From: DASQDT01 sp036380435
GTDB lineage: Bacteria > Acidobacteriota > Blastocatellia > Pyrinomonadales > Pyrinomonadaceae
DNA: 14,282 bases
Reading direction: 5' to 3'
Assembly (NCBI GenBank): GCA_036380435.1
Contig: DASVES010000017.1
Span: forward strand, 1-14,282
This document shows, piece by piece, positions 13,482 through 14,282 of the stretch. The notes under the pieces were generated by a model. The model did no database searches. It was given only the letters and a program-made list of their open reading frames with translations, and had not been told where the DNA came from. Position numbers and translations under genes: made by a program. Within the stretch, counting starts at the first letter, position 1; the number at the start of each line of letters is the position of its first letter.

Positions 13482-14282
13482 TTAGAGATCGGGGTGCGCC
13501 ATGAAGACATGCGCGGACAGGCGCTTGTTCGTACCGGGGAGGTGGAGGCGGCGTTTGAGGACGAAGTCGAAGAGCAGCGGGTTGAAGCCGTAAATCTCGC
13601 GCAGGAGGGGGCGGTCGTCCTCGTCGATGTAGCCGGCGCGCGCGAGCGGCCTCGTCCTGATGAGCAGGTTGATGGCGGGCAGCGGGTAGTCGCTGCCGTT
13701 GACGAGGCGCGCTTGCAGGTCTTCTCTTTCGATGACGGTCGAGAGCGACGCGCCGATGCGGTTGAACTGCGTCATCGCGGAGATGTCGCCGAAGACGAGG
13801 CCGTCGTAGCGACGGTCGTCCATCAGACGCATGAAGAGATCGAAGTTGTGCGTGCGCTTCCCCGTCGGGTCGTCCAGGTCCTCGTTGTAGCCGAGTCCCG
13901 CGCAGTGCGCGACGATGCACTTGACGCCGTGATCGAGCGGCCGGCGCAACAGCAGCGGGTTGCCGAGGCGCTGATCCTCTTCCGCCTCGACGGCCTTCTC
14001 TTCGCCGCCGTGGCTCAGGAGCACCACCCCCAACTCCCTCATCTTCCGGTAAAACGGATCACACCGCTCGTCGGACGGGTCGATGCCCATCGCGTTCGGC
14101 AGCCACTTGACCATTGAAGCGCCGCGGCCGGCCCACTTCTCAAGCTCCTCGACCGCGTCCGCGCGATAGGGGTTGACGGAGATGACCGGCTCGAACAGTT
14201 GCGGGTGCGCGGCGGCGAGTGAGAAGACGTATTCGTTGGGGACGTAGAACTCCGTCTTCTCCAGATTCACCGTCCCGTCGCG
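13482..14282 (-). CDS. Amidohydrolase-2 family metal-dependent hydrolase, N-terminus off window
   Basis: TIM-barrel metal-dependent hydrolase of the Amidohydro_2 (COG2159-like) family; many members are decarboxylases or hydrolases of small acids. The visible 267 residues run from the right window edge to the TAA at 13482-13484. The frame is open through the edge, and the GTG at 14270 is internal-looking, so the true start and the N-terminal HxH metal motif are probably outside. Seen here in order: FEPVISVNPYRADAVEELEKW, VKWLPNAMGIDP (third barrel strand, with Lys), VVLLSHGGEE (metal His), CIVAHCAGLG (metal His), DGLVFGDISAM, and NGSDYPLPAI, whose Asp is the family's catalytic/metal Asp. Substrate is unknown. 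It converges on the M1-like gene and is probably unrelated to it. Confidence 0.85.
   Translation of the reverse strand, partial: RDGTVNLEKTEFYVPNEYVFSLAAAHPQLFEPVISVNPYRADAVEELEKWAGRGASMVKWLPNAMGIDPSDERCDPFYRKMRELGVVLLSHGGEEKAVEAEEDQRLGNPLLLRRPLDHGVKCIVAHCAGLGYNEDLDDPTGKRTHNFDLFMRLMDDRRYDGLVFGDISAMTQFNRIGASLSTVIEREDLQARLVNGSDYPLPAINLLIRTRPLARAGYIDEDDRPLLREIYGFNPLLFDFVLKRRLHLPGTNKRLSAHVFMAHPDL

Overview
The window looks like a chromosomal stretch from a high-GC, Gram-negative-type bacterium. The best guess is an Acidobacteriota member (Blastocatellia-like). This is inferred from the HEAT-repeat/cyclophilin fusion, the M1-like secreted protein, the gene style and the GC-rich third positions. 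No rRNA or other phylogenetic marker is present, so the assignment is tentative. No tRNA, rRNA, CRISPR array, transposase or integrase was seen.

Left third (1-5822), mostly plus strand, accessory in character. It opens with the 3' part of a TlpA-like thioredoxin, whose start lies off the left edge. Next come a GNAT acetyltransferase with a TTG start and a class I SAM methyltransferase. A tight pair of unrecognised multi-pass membrane proteins follows, then an attC-like imperfect hairpin at 3501-3586. Last is an AT-richer GT39/ArnT-like membrane glycosyltransferase with a TPR-like tail. A perfect 22-bp stem (5777-5822) ends this block and separates it from the convergent genes beyond it.

Middle (5870-8691), minus strand. 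This is a coherent iron-sulfur cluster operon, read right to left: SufR-like cysteine-containing regulator, Mrp/ApbC P-loop ATPase, A-type carrier (IscA/HesB/ErpA type), 2Fe-2S ferredoxin. A good sigma70-type promoter lies just in front of the regulator. The gap between regulator and mrp is filled by a 117-bp palindrome built from 7-nt units. It contains the regulator stop codon and abuts the mrp ATG, which has no Shine-Dalgarno. I consider this the most unusual structure in the window. The Mrp also lacks the usual C-terminal CxxC pair.

Right third (8700-14282). A probable 37-residue single-span membrane peptide is followed by a promoter and two co-oriented genes for exported proteins. The first is a HEAT-repeat scaffold fused to a cyclophilin domain. 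The second is an M1-aminopeptidase-like protein that keeps the zinc ligands (HxxxH-x18-E) but has Met in place of the catalytic Glu. They may form an envelope protein-folding or protein-binding pair. A convergent amidohydrolase-2 family gene runs off the right edge, with a short hairpin between the converging ends.
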